DNA of 54,244 bases, taken from the IMG/VR virus record IMGVR_UViG_3300025646_000052, positions 1 to 54,244 of that record. One strand, given 5' to 3'. The notes under the pieces were generated by a model, which saw only the letters and a program-made list of their open reading frames with translations, did not search any database and was not told the DNA's origin. The DNA is from a virus. A program made the position numbers and the translations under genes. Shown piece after piece: positions 26,101 through 34,700 of this stretch. Positions within the stretch are counted from its first letter, which is position 1. Each line of letters opens with the position of its first letter.

Positions 26101-29100
26101 CATCAGGTTCCACTGGTACAAATGGTACAAGTGGAAATGTAGGTTCATCAGGAGCTTCAGCTCAATCAGGTACTTCAGGCTCTACAGGCTCAAATGGTAC
26201 CTCAGGCAATACAGGCACCTCAGGTCAATCTGCTCAATCTTCAACATCAGGCTCTTCAGGTTCTTCAGGTACTACAGGTTCAACTGGTGCTGCGGGCACA
26301 TCAGGAGATAGTGCTACTTCAGGTTCTAGTGGTTCATCAGGTACTCAAGGTTCAACCGGAGCTGCTGGTACTTCAGGTGAAGCCTCTACATCTGGTACTT
26401 CAGGTTCATCAGGTACTCAAGGTTCAACCGGAGCTGCTGGTACTTCAGGAGAAGCAGCTACATCAGGCTCTTCAGGATCTTCTGGTACTCAAGGCTCAAC
26501 AGGAGCCGCAGGTACTTCAGGTGATAGTTTAACTTCTGGTACTTCAGGCTCTTCCGGTACAGTAGGCTCAACAGGAGCTGCAGGCACTTCCGGTGACAGC
26601 TCTACTTCAGGTTCATCAGGTACTACAGGTTCAACTGGTACTAGTGGTGTAGGTTCAGGTTCAGGATCTTCAGGCGAATCAGGAACAAGTGGTTCTTCTG
26701 GTTTAGCAGGAACTTCAGGTTCTACAGGCTCAAATGGTACTTCAGGTAATAATGGTACTTCAGGATTATCTAATACTTCAGGTTCGTCTGGTTCTACAGG
26801 TTCAAACGGTACTTCAGGTAATAACGGTACATCAGGTGCATCAGCTACTAGCGGATCTTCAGGTTCCACTGGTACAAATGGTACAAGTGGAAATGTAGGT
26901 TCATCAGGAGCTTCAGCTCAATCAGGTACCTCAGGCTCTACAGGTTCAAATGGTACTTCAGGTAACACGGGTACTTCAGGTCAATCTGCTCAATCATCAA
27001 CTTCAGGTTCATCAGGTACGTCTGGTACCACTGGTTCAACTGGAGCCGCAGGTACTTCAGGCGAATCTACTACATCTGGATCTTCAGGCTCTTCAGGTAC
27101 TCAAGGTTCTACAGGAGCTGCAGGCACATCAGGCGCTTCAGCTACTAGTGGATCCTCAGGTTCAACTGGTACAAATGGTACTTCAGGAAACGTTGGTACT
27201 TCAGGAGCATCTGCACTTTCAGGTTCATCAGGTTCAACTGGTTCGAATGGTACCTCAGGTAATACGGGTACTTCTGGTCAATCTGCTCAATCTTCAACAT
27301 CAGGCTCTTCAGGTTCATCTGGTACTACAGGCTCAACTGGAGCTGCAGGTACATCAGGCGCATCAGCTACTAGCGGATCTTCAGGTTCTACTGGTACAAA
27401 TGGTACTACAGGTAACGCCGGAACTGCAGGTCAATCAGGCTTAAGCAAATCTTCAGGAACAAGTGGTTCATCTGGTACTACAGGTTCAACCGGAGCAGCT
27501 GGTAGTAGTAATTTAAGTGCCACGTCAGGTACTTCAGGCTCATCAGGTACTCAAGGTTCAACAGGAAACGCCGGTACTTCAGGCGAAGCTGCTACATCAG
27601 GTTCATCAGGTTCAACTGGTACAAATGGTACTTCAGGAAACGCTGGTACTTCAGGATTATCAGCACTTTCAGGTTCATCAGGTTCAACAGGTACAAACGG
27701 TACTACTGGTAATGCAGGTACTGCAGGTCAATCAGGTTTAAGTAAATCTTCAGGTACCTCAGGTTCATCTGGTACTACAGGTTCTGCTGGTGCTGCTGGT
27801 CAATCTAATTTAAGTGCAACTTCAGGTACTTCAGGCTCATCAGGTACTCAAGGTTCAACAGGAAACGCCGGTACTTCAGGCGAAGCTGCTACATCAGGTT
27901 CAAGTGGTTCCACAGGTTCAAACGGTACCTCAGGCAATAATGGCACATCAGGTGCATCAGCTACTAGCGGATCTTCAGGTTCAACAGGTACAAACGGTAC
28001 TACTGGTAATGCAGGTACTGCTGGACAATCAGGTTTAAGTAAATCTTCAGGAACAAGTGGTTCATCTGGTACTACTGGTTCAGCTGGAGCAGCTGGCGGT
28101 AGTAATTTAAGTGCTACATCAGGTACTTCAGGTTCATCAGGTACTCAAGGCTCAACAGGAGCAGCTGGTACTTCAGGTGCGGCTACTACATCAGGTTCAA
28201 GTGGTTCTACTGGTTCAAACGGTACTTCAGGTAATAATAGCACATCAGGCGCATCAGCTACTAGCGGATCTTCAGGTTCTACTGGTACAAATGGTACTAC
28301 AGGTAACGCCGGAACTGCAGGTCAATCAGGCTTAAGCAAATCTTCAGGCACCTCAGGTTCATCTGGTACTACTGGTTCAATAGGAGCGGCAGGTCAATCT
28401 AACTTAAGTGCTTCTTCAGGCACTTCAGGCTCATCAGGCACAACTGGTTCAGCAGGTAATGCTGGTGGTAGCAATTTAAGTGCTACATCAGGTACTTCAG
28501 GTTCATCTGGTACTACAGGTTCTGCTGGTGCTGCTGGTCAATCTAATTTAAGTGCAACTTCAGGTACAAGTGGCTCAACAGGTACAAATGGTACTTCAGG
28601 CAATGCTGGTAACTCAGGTAACTCAGGCACTTCAGGCACTTCAGGCACTACAGGTTCAAATGGTAACTCAGGTAATGCTGGTAACTCTGGTAATTCTGGT
28701 ACTTCAGGTACCTCAGGAACTAATGGTTCAAATGGTAACGCCGGTAATTCAGGTAATTCTGCTACATCAGGTACAAGCGGTTCTACTGGTACTAATGGCT
28801 CAAATGGTAATAATGGAGGTTCAGGTTTAAGCAGGACATCAGGTTCATCAGGCTCATCAGGTACAAATGGTACTTCAGGTAATAATGGTACTGCAGGTGC
28901 TAGTGCTAATTCAGGCACAAGTGGATCAACCGGTACAAACGGTACTACTGGTAACGCAGGCACAGCTGGACAATCAGGCTTAAGTAAATCTTCCGGTACT
29001 TCAGGTTCATCTGGTACTACTGGTTCAGCAGGAGCTGCTGGTGGTAGTAATTTAAGTGCTACTTCAGGCACTTCAGGTTCATCTGGTACTACAGGCTCAA

Positions 29101-31688
29101 ACGGTAATAATGGTGGTTCAGGAATAAGCCGGACATCAGGTTCATCAGGTTCAACTGGTACAAATGGTACTTCAGGTAATAATGGTACTGCAGGTTCAAG
29201 TAGAACTTCAGGAAGTTCTGGTACAACTGGTTCCAATGGTACTTCAGGTAACAATGGTAACGCCGGCAATTCAGGTAATTCAGCTACTTCAGGCACTTCA
29301 GGCACTTCAGGTTCAAATGGTAATGCTGGAGCAGCAGGATCTTCTAACGTAAGTGCCACTTCAGGAACTTCTGGTACAAATGGTTCAAACGGTGCTGCTG
29401 GTAATGCTGGTTCATCTAACGTAAGTAATACATCAGGTACTTCAGGATCGAATGGCACATCAGGTAACTCAGGCAATGCAGGTAATTCAGGATTAAGCCG
29501 GACTTCTGGTACAAGTGGTTCAACAGGTACAAACGGTACTTCAGGAGCTAATGGAAACTCTGGTAATAGTGGTAACTCAGGTACTTCAGGTACAAATGGT
29601 TCAAGTGGTAACAATGGTAATGCTGGTAACTCAGGCAACTCAGGTACTTCAGGTACTTCAGGTACAAATGGTTCTAGTGGTAATGCCGGAGCAGCTGGCT
29701 CATCTAACATAAGTGCTACTTCAGGAACTTCAGGTACAAATGGTTCAACCGGAGCTGCCGGTAATGCTGGTTCATCCAACGTAAGTGCTACTTCAGGAAC
29801 CTCAGGCTCAAATGGTACTTCAGGTAACTCAGGAAACGCTGGTAACTCAGGATTAAGCCGTACTTCAGGAACCTCAGGTTCAACTGGTACTAATGGTACC
29901 TCAGGTAACAACGGTAACGCAGGCAATTCAGGTAACTCAGGTACTTCAGGTACAAATGGTTCAAGTGGTAACAATGGTAATGCTGGTAACTCAGGTAACT
30001 CAGGTACTTCAGGTACAAATGGTTCAAGTGGTAACTCAGGTAACTCAGGTAATTCTGGTAATTCAGGTACATCTGGTACTAATGGTTCAAACGGAGCTAA
30101 TGGTAACGCAGGCAATTCAGGTTTAAGCAGAACCTCAGGTACCACAGGTTCAAATGGTACCTCAGGTAACAATGGAGTCAATGGTAACTCAGGCAACTCA
30201 GGCAACTCAGGAACTTCTGGTACTAATGGTTCAACTGGTAACTCAGGCAACTCAGGCAACTCTGGTAATTCAGGTACATCTGGTACAAACGGTACTTCAG
30301 GTAATAATGGAGCTAGTGGCAACTCAGGCAACTCAGGCGTATCAGGAACAAATGGCACAACTGGTTCAAACGGTACCTCAGGTAATAATGGAGCTAACGG
30401 AAACTCAGGTAATTCAGGAGTTTCAGGTACAAATGGTACTAATGGTTCAAACGGTGCTAATGGTAATAACGGTAACTCAGGATTAAGCCGGACTTCAGGT
30501 ACTTCAGGTTCATCTGGTACAAATGGTAATAGTGGTAACACTGGAGCTTCTGGCATAAGCCGTACTTCAGGTACTAATGGCTCAAACGGTACCTCAGGTA
30601 ACAATGGTAACTCAGGCAACTCAGGTAACTCAGGTACTTCAGGCACAACAGGTTCATCAGGCAACTCAGGTAACTCAGGTAACTCAGGTAACTCAGGTAA
30701 CTCTGGAACTAATGGTACTTCTGGAACCTCAGGTGCTTCTTCAGGTTCTTCAGGTACTAGCCGGACTTCAGGTACAAGTGGTACAAATGGTACTTCAGGT
30801 GCTTCAGCTACTACTTCAGGTACTAGTGGTAACTCAACAGGCAAAACTTCAGGAACTTCAGGTACAAATGGTACCTCTGGTAACAATGGTAATGCAGGTA
30901 ACTCAGGTAACTCAGCAGTTTCAGGAAATTCAGGCACATCTGGTAGTAATGGTACTAATGGCAACAACGGTAACTCAGGCAACTCTGGTAATTCAGGTAC
31001 ATCTGGTACAACTGGTTCAAGTGGTACTTCAGGTGCTAATGGTAACGCAGGTGGTTCAGGCAGTTCACGCTCATCAGGTACTTCAGGTACAAATGGTACA
31101 AGTGGTATCTCAGGTAATGTAGGTACAGCAGGTACTTATGTATCAATTACAGCCGGTTCTGGTCTATCAGGTGGTGGTTCATTGATTACTGACCGGACTA
31201 TATCACTCCAAGATGACTTAAGAGGTGAAGCTTGGTATATTGGTAGAGATACTAATGATTATATCCACGTTAACACTACTCAAATTGAATTCTACTTAGA
31301 TGGTAACTTAGATGCCTTAATTCAAAATGATGGTGATTTCCACGCTGACGGTGACGTAATTGCTTACTCTACTACAACTTCAGATAGAAGATTAAAAGAC
31401 AATATCACAACTATTGAAAACGCTTTAGATAAAGTTACTAAACTTAGAGGTGTTGAATATGATTGGAATGCGGGTGGTAGAAAAGGACAACATGACTTAG
31501 GTGTAATAGCCCAAGAAGTTGAAGAAATTATCCCTCACATTGTAAGAGAAAAAGAACTTAAAGTAGGAGAGTATAAAAACAACCCTCAAATAGTTAAAAC
31601 TGTTGATTATGAAAAATTAACTGCAGTATTAATAGAAGCAGTTAAAGAACTTAAAACACAGCTTGATGAATTAAAAAATAGTAAATAA
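23145..31688 (+). CDS. Giant collagen-like (Gly-X-Y) fibre protein with C-terminal S74 chaperone domain
   Basis: 2847 aa, the largest gene here. Residues 1-20 form a short head (MANIRYLDQVTVGPSVTSIS). Residues 21-2662 are Gly-X-Y triplets made mostly of GSS, GTS, GES, GNS, GTN and GAA, with no proline. Gly is often replaced in register (GQS-AQS-STS; GLS-RTS). A connector (GTAGTYVSI, GGGSL, TDRT) leads to a small beta domain and, from about residue 2740, a Peptidase_S74 intramolecular chaperone: S2746 and K2751 in SDRRLKDNI, then LGVIAQEVEEIIP and a final helix. S74 domains trimerise fibres and cut themselves off. Predicted role: trimeric tail or head fibre. Ser/Thr content and downstream glycosyltransferases suggest O-glycosylation. 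Confidence 0.88.
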   Translation: MANIRYLDQVTVGPSVTSISGESTTSGTSGTAGSSGTTGSSGTSGYSGSAGTSGITGSSGQSGSTSGTSGSGGSSGTSGAVGSSGESSTSGSSGESGTSGTSGSSGESGTSGSSGEFGTSGSSGSSGSSGSLGSSGSSGSSGSSGSSGSSGSSGTSGLSGFSGSSGSSGSSGSSGSSGSSGSSGSSGSSGSSGSSGSSGSSGSSGADGSSGESGTSGSSGVAGSSGTSGSSGSNGSSGTSGESGTSGLSGSTGSNGTSGNTGTSGQSAQSSTSGSSGSSGTTGSTGAAGTSGEAATSGSAGSSGTNGTSGNLGSSGASAQSGTSGSSGTVGSTGAAGTSGLSGSSGSSGSTGESGTSGISGTSGESNSSGTNGSSGNSGTSGESGTSGSAGSSGTIGSSGTGAGSGSSGTSGSSGESATSGSSGSSGLAGTSGALGSSGESAQSGTSGSTGSNGTSGNTGTSGQSAQSSTSGSSGSSGTTGSTGASGTSGESGTSGLSGSTGSNGTSGNTGTSGQSAQSSTSGSSGSSGTTGSSGESGTSGESGTSGLSGSTGSNGTSGNTGTSGQSAQSSTSGSSGSSGTTGSSGESGTSGESGSSGTSGSTGESGTSGNNATSGLSGSSGTVGSTGESGTSGESGTSGSAGSSGTIGSSGTGAGAGTSGESGSSGESATSGSAGSSGSAGTSGDLGSSGASAQSGTSGSTGSNGTSGNTGTSGQSAQSSTSGSSGTSGTTGSTGIASTSGEAGSSGSSGSSGTQGSTGAAGTSGESTTSGTSGSSGTVGSTGAAGTSGEAATSGTSGSSGTIGSSGTGAGAGTSGESGSSGESATSGSSGSSGTNGTSGNIGSSGASAQSGTSGSTGSNGTSGNTGTSGQSAQSGTSGSSGSSGTTGSTGAAGTSGEAATSGSSGSSGTQGSTGAAGTSGESTTSGTSGSSGTVGSTGAAGTSGEAATSGSSGSSGTIGSSGTGAGSGTSGISGSSGESATSGSSGSTGTNGTSGNVGSSGASAQSGTSGSTGSNGTSGNTGTSGQSAQSSTSGSSGSSGTTGSTGAAGTSGDSATSGSSGSSGTQGSTGAAGTSGEASTSGTSGSSGTQGSTGAAGTSGEAATSGSSGSSGTQGSTGAAGTSGDSLTSGTSGSSGTVGSTGAAGTSGDSSTSGSSGTTGSTGTSGVGSGSGSSGESGTSGSSGLAGTSGSTGSNGTSGNNGTSGLSNTSGSSGSTGSNGTSGNNGTSGASATSGSSGSTGTNGTSGNVGSSGASAQSGTSGSTGSNGTSGNTGTSGQSAQSSTSGSSGTSGTTGSTGAAGTSGESTTSGSSGSSGTQGSTGAAGTSGASATSGSSGSTGTNGTSGNVGTSGASALSGSSGSTGSNGTSGNTGTSGQSAQSSTSGSSGSSGTTGSTGAAGTSGASATSGSSGSTGTNGTTGNAGTAGQSGLSKSSGTSGSSGTTGSTGAAGSSNLSATSGTSGSSGTQGSTGNAGTSGEAATSGSSGSTGTNGTSGNAGTSGLSALSGSSGSTGTNGTTGNAGTAGQSGLSKSSGTSGSSGTTGSAGAAGQSNLSATSGTSGSSGTQGSTGNAGTSGEAATSGSSGSTGSNGTSGNNGTSGASATSGSSGSTGTNGTTGNAGTAGQSGLSKSSGTSGSSGTTGSAGAAGGSNLSATSGTSGSSGTQGSTGAAGTSGAATTSGSSGSTGSNGTSGNNSTSGASATSGSSGSTGTNGTTGNAGTAGQSGLSKSSGTSGSSGTTGSIGAAGQSNLSASSGTSGSSGTTGSAGNAGGSNLSATSGTSGSSGTTGSAGAAGQSNLSATSGTSGSTGTNGTSGNAGNSGNSGTSGTSGTTGSNGNSGNAGNSGNSGTSGTSGTNGSNGNAGNSGNSATSGTSGSTGTNGSNGNNGGSGLSRTSGSSGSSGTNGTSGNNGTAGASANSGTSGSTGTNGTTGNAGTAGQSGLSKSSGTSGSSGTTGSAGAAGGSNLSATSGTSGSSGTTGSNGNNGGSGISRTSGSSGSTGTNGTSGNNGTAGSSRTSGSSGTTGSNGTSGNNGNAGNSGNSATSGTSGTSGSNGNAGAAGSSNVSATSGTSGTNGSNGAAGNAGSSNVSNTSGTSGSNGTSGNSGNAGNSGLSRTSGTSGSTGTNGTSGANGNSGNSGNSGTSGTNGSSGNNGNAGNSGNSGTSGTSGTNGSSGNAGAAGSSNISATSGTSGTNGSTGAAGNAGSSNVSATSGTSGSNGTSGNSGNAGNSGLSRTSGTSGSTGTNGTSGNNGNAGNSGNSGTSGTNGSSGNNGNAGNSGNSGTSGTNGSSGNSGNSGNSGNSGTSGTNGSNGANGNAGNSGLSRTSGTTGSNGTSGNNGVNGNSGNSGNSGTSGTNGSTGNSGNSGNSGNSGTSGTNGTSGNNGASGNSGNSGVSGTNGTTGSNGTSGNNGANGNSGNSGVSGTNGTNGSNGANGNNGNSGLSRTSGTSGSSGTNGNSGNTGASGISRTSGTNGSNGTSGNNGNSGNSGNSGTSGTTGSSGNSGNSGNSGNSGNSGTNGTSGTSGASSGSSGTSRTSGTSGTNGTSGASATTSGTSGNSTGKTSGTSGTNGTSGNNGNAGNSGNSAVSGNSGTSGSNGTNGNNGNSGNSGNSGTSGTTGSSGTSGANGNAGGSGSSRSSGTSGTNGTSGISGNVGTAGTYVSITAGSGLSGGGSLITDRTISLQDDLRGEAWYIGRDTNDYIHVNTTQIEFYLDGNLDALIQNDGDFHADGDVIAYSTTTSDRRLKDNITTIENALDKVTKLRGVEYDWNAGGRKGQHDLGVIAQEVEEIIPHIVREKELKVGEYKNNPQIVKTVDYEKLTAVLIEAVKELKTQLDELKNSK
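23205..31130 (+). repeat. Gly-X-Y coding repeat of fibre 1 (about 880 triplets)
   Basis: A 9-base unit (GGN plus two small-residue codons, mostly TCA, TCT, ACT, ACA, AAT or AAC) repeated over 7.9 kb. Larger cassettes recur, for example the one with GNTGTSGQSAQS, about nine times. I count five one-residue insertions: one at 23331-23342 (GSTS) and four near 30732-30851. These account for the length of 2642 residues. The rest keeps period 3. Confidence 0.9.
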
Positions 31689-31711
31689 ATTAAAATTCAT
31701 CTTATATAGTT

Positions 31712-31733
31712 AAAGGGGTGTATGCCCCTTTTT
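31712..31733 (+). terminator. Rho-independent terminator after fibre 1
   Basis: AAAGGGG (31712-31718), loop TGTATG, CCCCTTT (31725-31731) followed by T. It separates the two fibre genes. Confidence 0.8.
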
Positions 31734-31750
31734 CTATTCATAGACCCTAA

Positions 31751-31760
31751 AATATTTATT
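31751..31760 (+). promoter_or_regulatory. AATATTTATT late-signal motif
   Basis: One-base variant followed by ACAAAACACGGG, 26 bases before the ATG of fibre 2 at 31787 and just after the terminator. This placement is what a promoter would show. Confidence 0.5.
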
Positions 31761-31786
31761 ACAAAACACGGGAATTCCTCTATATA

Positions 31787-34700
31787 ATGGGTGAAAATAA
31801 AAGATATACTGTCCAGAAAAAACAAGACTCAGGTCAAGATAATAAGGTTATAAATGACCTATTTTTACTATCAGTTCCCACTGGTTCTGTTGAAGACTAT
31901 GCTTTAGTAATTAATCCTAATTCAAAGCAAGTTAGATACGTTATAGGAGGAGTAAGTGGTGGTGGAGGTGGAAGCAGTAGTGGTAGCTCAGGAGGTTCCA
32001 CATCAGGTAGTGCAGGCACCTCAGGCTCATCTGGTAGATCATCAGGTACTTCAGGTTCATCTGGCTCTACAGGTAAAACAGGTAGTTCTGGTATAACAGG
32101 TACTTCAGGTAGTTCAGGAGCATCAAGTGGCTCTTCAGGTTCTTCTGGTTCATCGGGTTCAACAGGTTCATCGGGTTCTTCAGGCTCAACAGGTTCATCA
32201 GGCAACTCAGGTAACTCCGGTTTAAGCCGCTCTGCAGGCTCATCTGGTTCTTCGGGTTCATCAGGTACTTCTGGTGTAGGTGGCTTATCAGGCACTTCAG
32301 GCTCATCTGGCTCTTCAGGCTCAGCCGGTTCTACTGGTTCTTCTGGTAACTCAGGTAACTCCGGTTTAAGTCGTTCATCAGGTAGTTCAGGCTCCTCAGG
32401 CTCATCAGGTACTTCTGGTGTAGGTGGCTTATCAAGCACTTCAGGCTCATCTGGTTCTTCAGGTTCCTCAGGTTCTTCAGGTAATACAGGTACATCAGGT
32501 TTAAGTCGCTCTTCTGGTTCATCAGGTTCAAGTGGTTCTTCAGGTACTTCAGGTGTAGGAGGATTATCTAGTACCTCAGGCTCATCTGGTTCTTCAGGTT
32601 CCTCAGGTTCTTCAGGTAATACAGGTACATCAGGTTTAAGTCGCTCTTCTGGTTCATCAGGTTCAAGTGGTTCTTCAGGTACTTCAGGTGTAGGTGGGCT
32701 ATCAAGCACTTCAGGCTCCTCAGGCTCATCTGGTTCAGCAGGTTCTTCAGGTAATACAGGTACATCAGGTTTAAGCCGCTCTTCTGGTTCATCAGGTTCA
32801 AGTGGATCATCAGGTACTTCTGGTGTAGGTGGGCTATCAAGCACTTCAGGCTCCTCAGGCTCATCTGGTTCAGCAGGTTCTTCAGGTAATACAGGTACAT
32901 CAGGTTTAAGCCGCTCTTCTGGTTCATCAGGTTCAAGTGGATCATCAGGTACTTCTGGTGTAAATGGTTTATCAAGTACTTCAGGCTCATCAGGCTCAGC
33001 AGGTTCAACAGGCTCATCAGGTAACTCAGGTAACTCAGGTTTAAGCCGCTCTTCTGGTTCATCAGGTTCAAGTGGATCATCAGGTACTTCTGGTGTAGGT
33101 GGTTTATCTGGTACTTCTGGCTCATCAGGTTCGTCTGGTTCAGCAGGTTCTACTGGTTCTTCTGGTAACTCAGGTAACTCAGGTTTAAGCCGTTCAGCAG
33201 GTAGTTCAGGCTCCTCAGGCTCATCAGGTACTTCTGGTGTAGGTGGGCTATCAGGTACCTCAGGCTCATCAGGCTCAGCAGGTTCAACAGGCTCATCAGG
33301 TAACTCAGGTAACTCAGGTTTAAGTCGTTCAGCAGGTTCATCTGGTTCTTCGGGCTCATCAGGTACTTCTGGTGTAGGTGGTTTATCTGGTACTTCTGGC
33401 TTATCAGGTTCGTCTGGTTCAGCAGGTTCTACTGGTTCTTCTGGTAACTCAGGTAACTCAGGTTTAAGCCGTTCATCAGGAACATCTGGTTCTTCAGGTT
33501 CTTCAGGTACTTCAGGCGTAGGAGGATTATCAGGTACTACAGGCTCAAATGGTTCAAGTGGTAATTCAGGTGAGTCTGGTAATTCGGGTACAACTGGTTC
33601 AAATGGATCTAGTGGCAATGCTGGTAACTCAGGTAAAGCAGGTTCTTCAGGTTCATCAGGTAGTTCAGGTTCTTCAGGTACTTCAGGTGTTGGTGGACTA
33701 TCAAGCACTTCAGGCTCTTCAGGTTCTTCAGGATCATCTGGTTCATCAGGTAATACTGGTACTTCTGGTATAAGTCGCTCTTCAGGCTCATCAGGTTCTT
33801 CGGGTTCATCAGGTAATACAGGTACATCAGGTTTAAGCCAGAGCTCAGGTTCTTCAGGTAGTTCAGGTTCATCAGGTAATACAGGTAACTCCGGTTTAAG
33901 TCGTTCAGCAGGTTCATCTGGTTCTTCGGGCTCATCAGGTACTTCTGGTGTAGGTGGTTTATCTGGTACTTCTGGCTCATCAGGTTCGTCTGGTTCAGCA
34001 GGTTCTACTGGCTCCTCTGGTAACTCAGGTAAAGCAGGTTTAAGCCGTTCATCAGGAACATCTGGTTCTTCAGGTTCAGCAGGTAATACAGGTACATCAG
34101 GTTTAAGCCAGAGCTCAGGTTCTTCAGGTAGTTCAGGTTCATCAGGTAATACAGGTACATCAGGTTTAAGCCAGAGCTCAGGTTCTTCAGGTAGTTCAGG
34201 TTCATCAGGTACTTCAGGCGTAGGAGGATTATCAGGTACTACTGGCTCAAATGGATCTAGTGGCAACTCAGGCAACTCAGGCAATTCAGGTACTACTGGC
34301 TCAAATGGATCTAGTGGTAACTCAGGTAACTCAGGTAAGTCTGGATCATCAGGTTCATCTGGTACAAGTGGATCAAGTGGTACTTCAGGTGTAAGTGGTC
34401 TTTCAGCGGTTTCAGGTACTACAGGTTCTTCTGGCTCAGCAGGTGCTACAGGTAACTCAGGAAAATCAGGTCAATCTGGTACAACAGGTTCTAATGGTTC
34501 AAGTGGTAATTCCGGTAACTCAGGTAACTCAGGTAATTCAGGTACTACTGGTTCAAATGGTTCAAGCGGTAACTCAGGTAACTCAGGTAACTCAGGTACA
34601 ACAGGTTCCAATGGCTCAAGTGGCAACTCAGGTAACTCAGGTAATTCAGGTACTACTGGTTCAAACGGCTCAAATGGTAATTCTGGTAATTCCGGCAACT

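Noticed and set aside
28538-30982. 814-aa Pro/Glu/Leu/Val-rich frame on the minus strand
   Set aside because: It is the mechanical antisense of the Gly-Ser-Thr codons (GGT, TCA, GGC), which give Pro, Glu, Leu and Val codons without stops. No start signal or independent domain; same for 31897-34284 and the shorter minus-strand and alternate-frame openings in this region.
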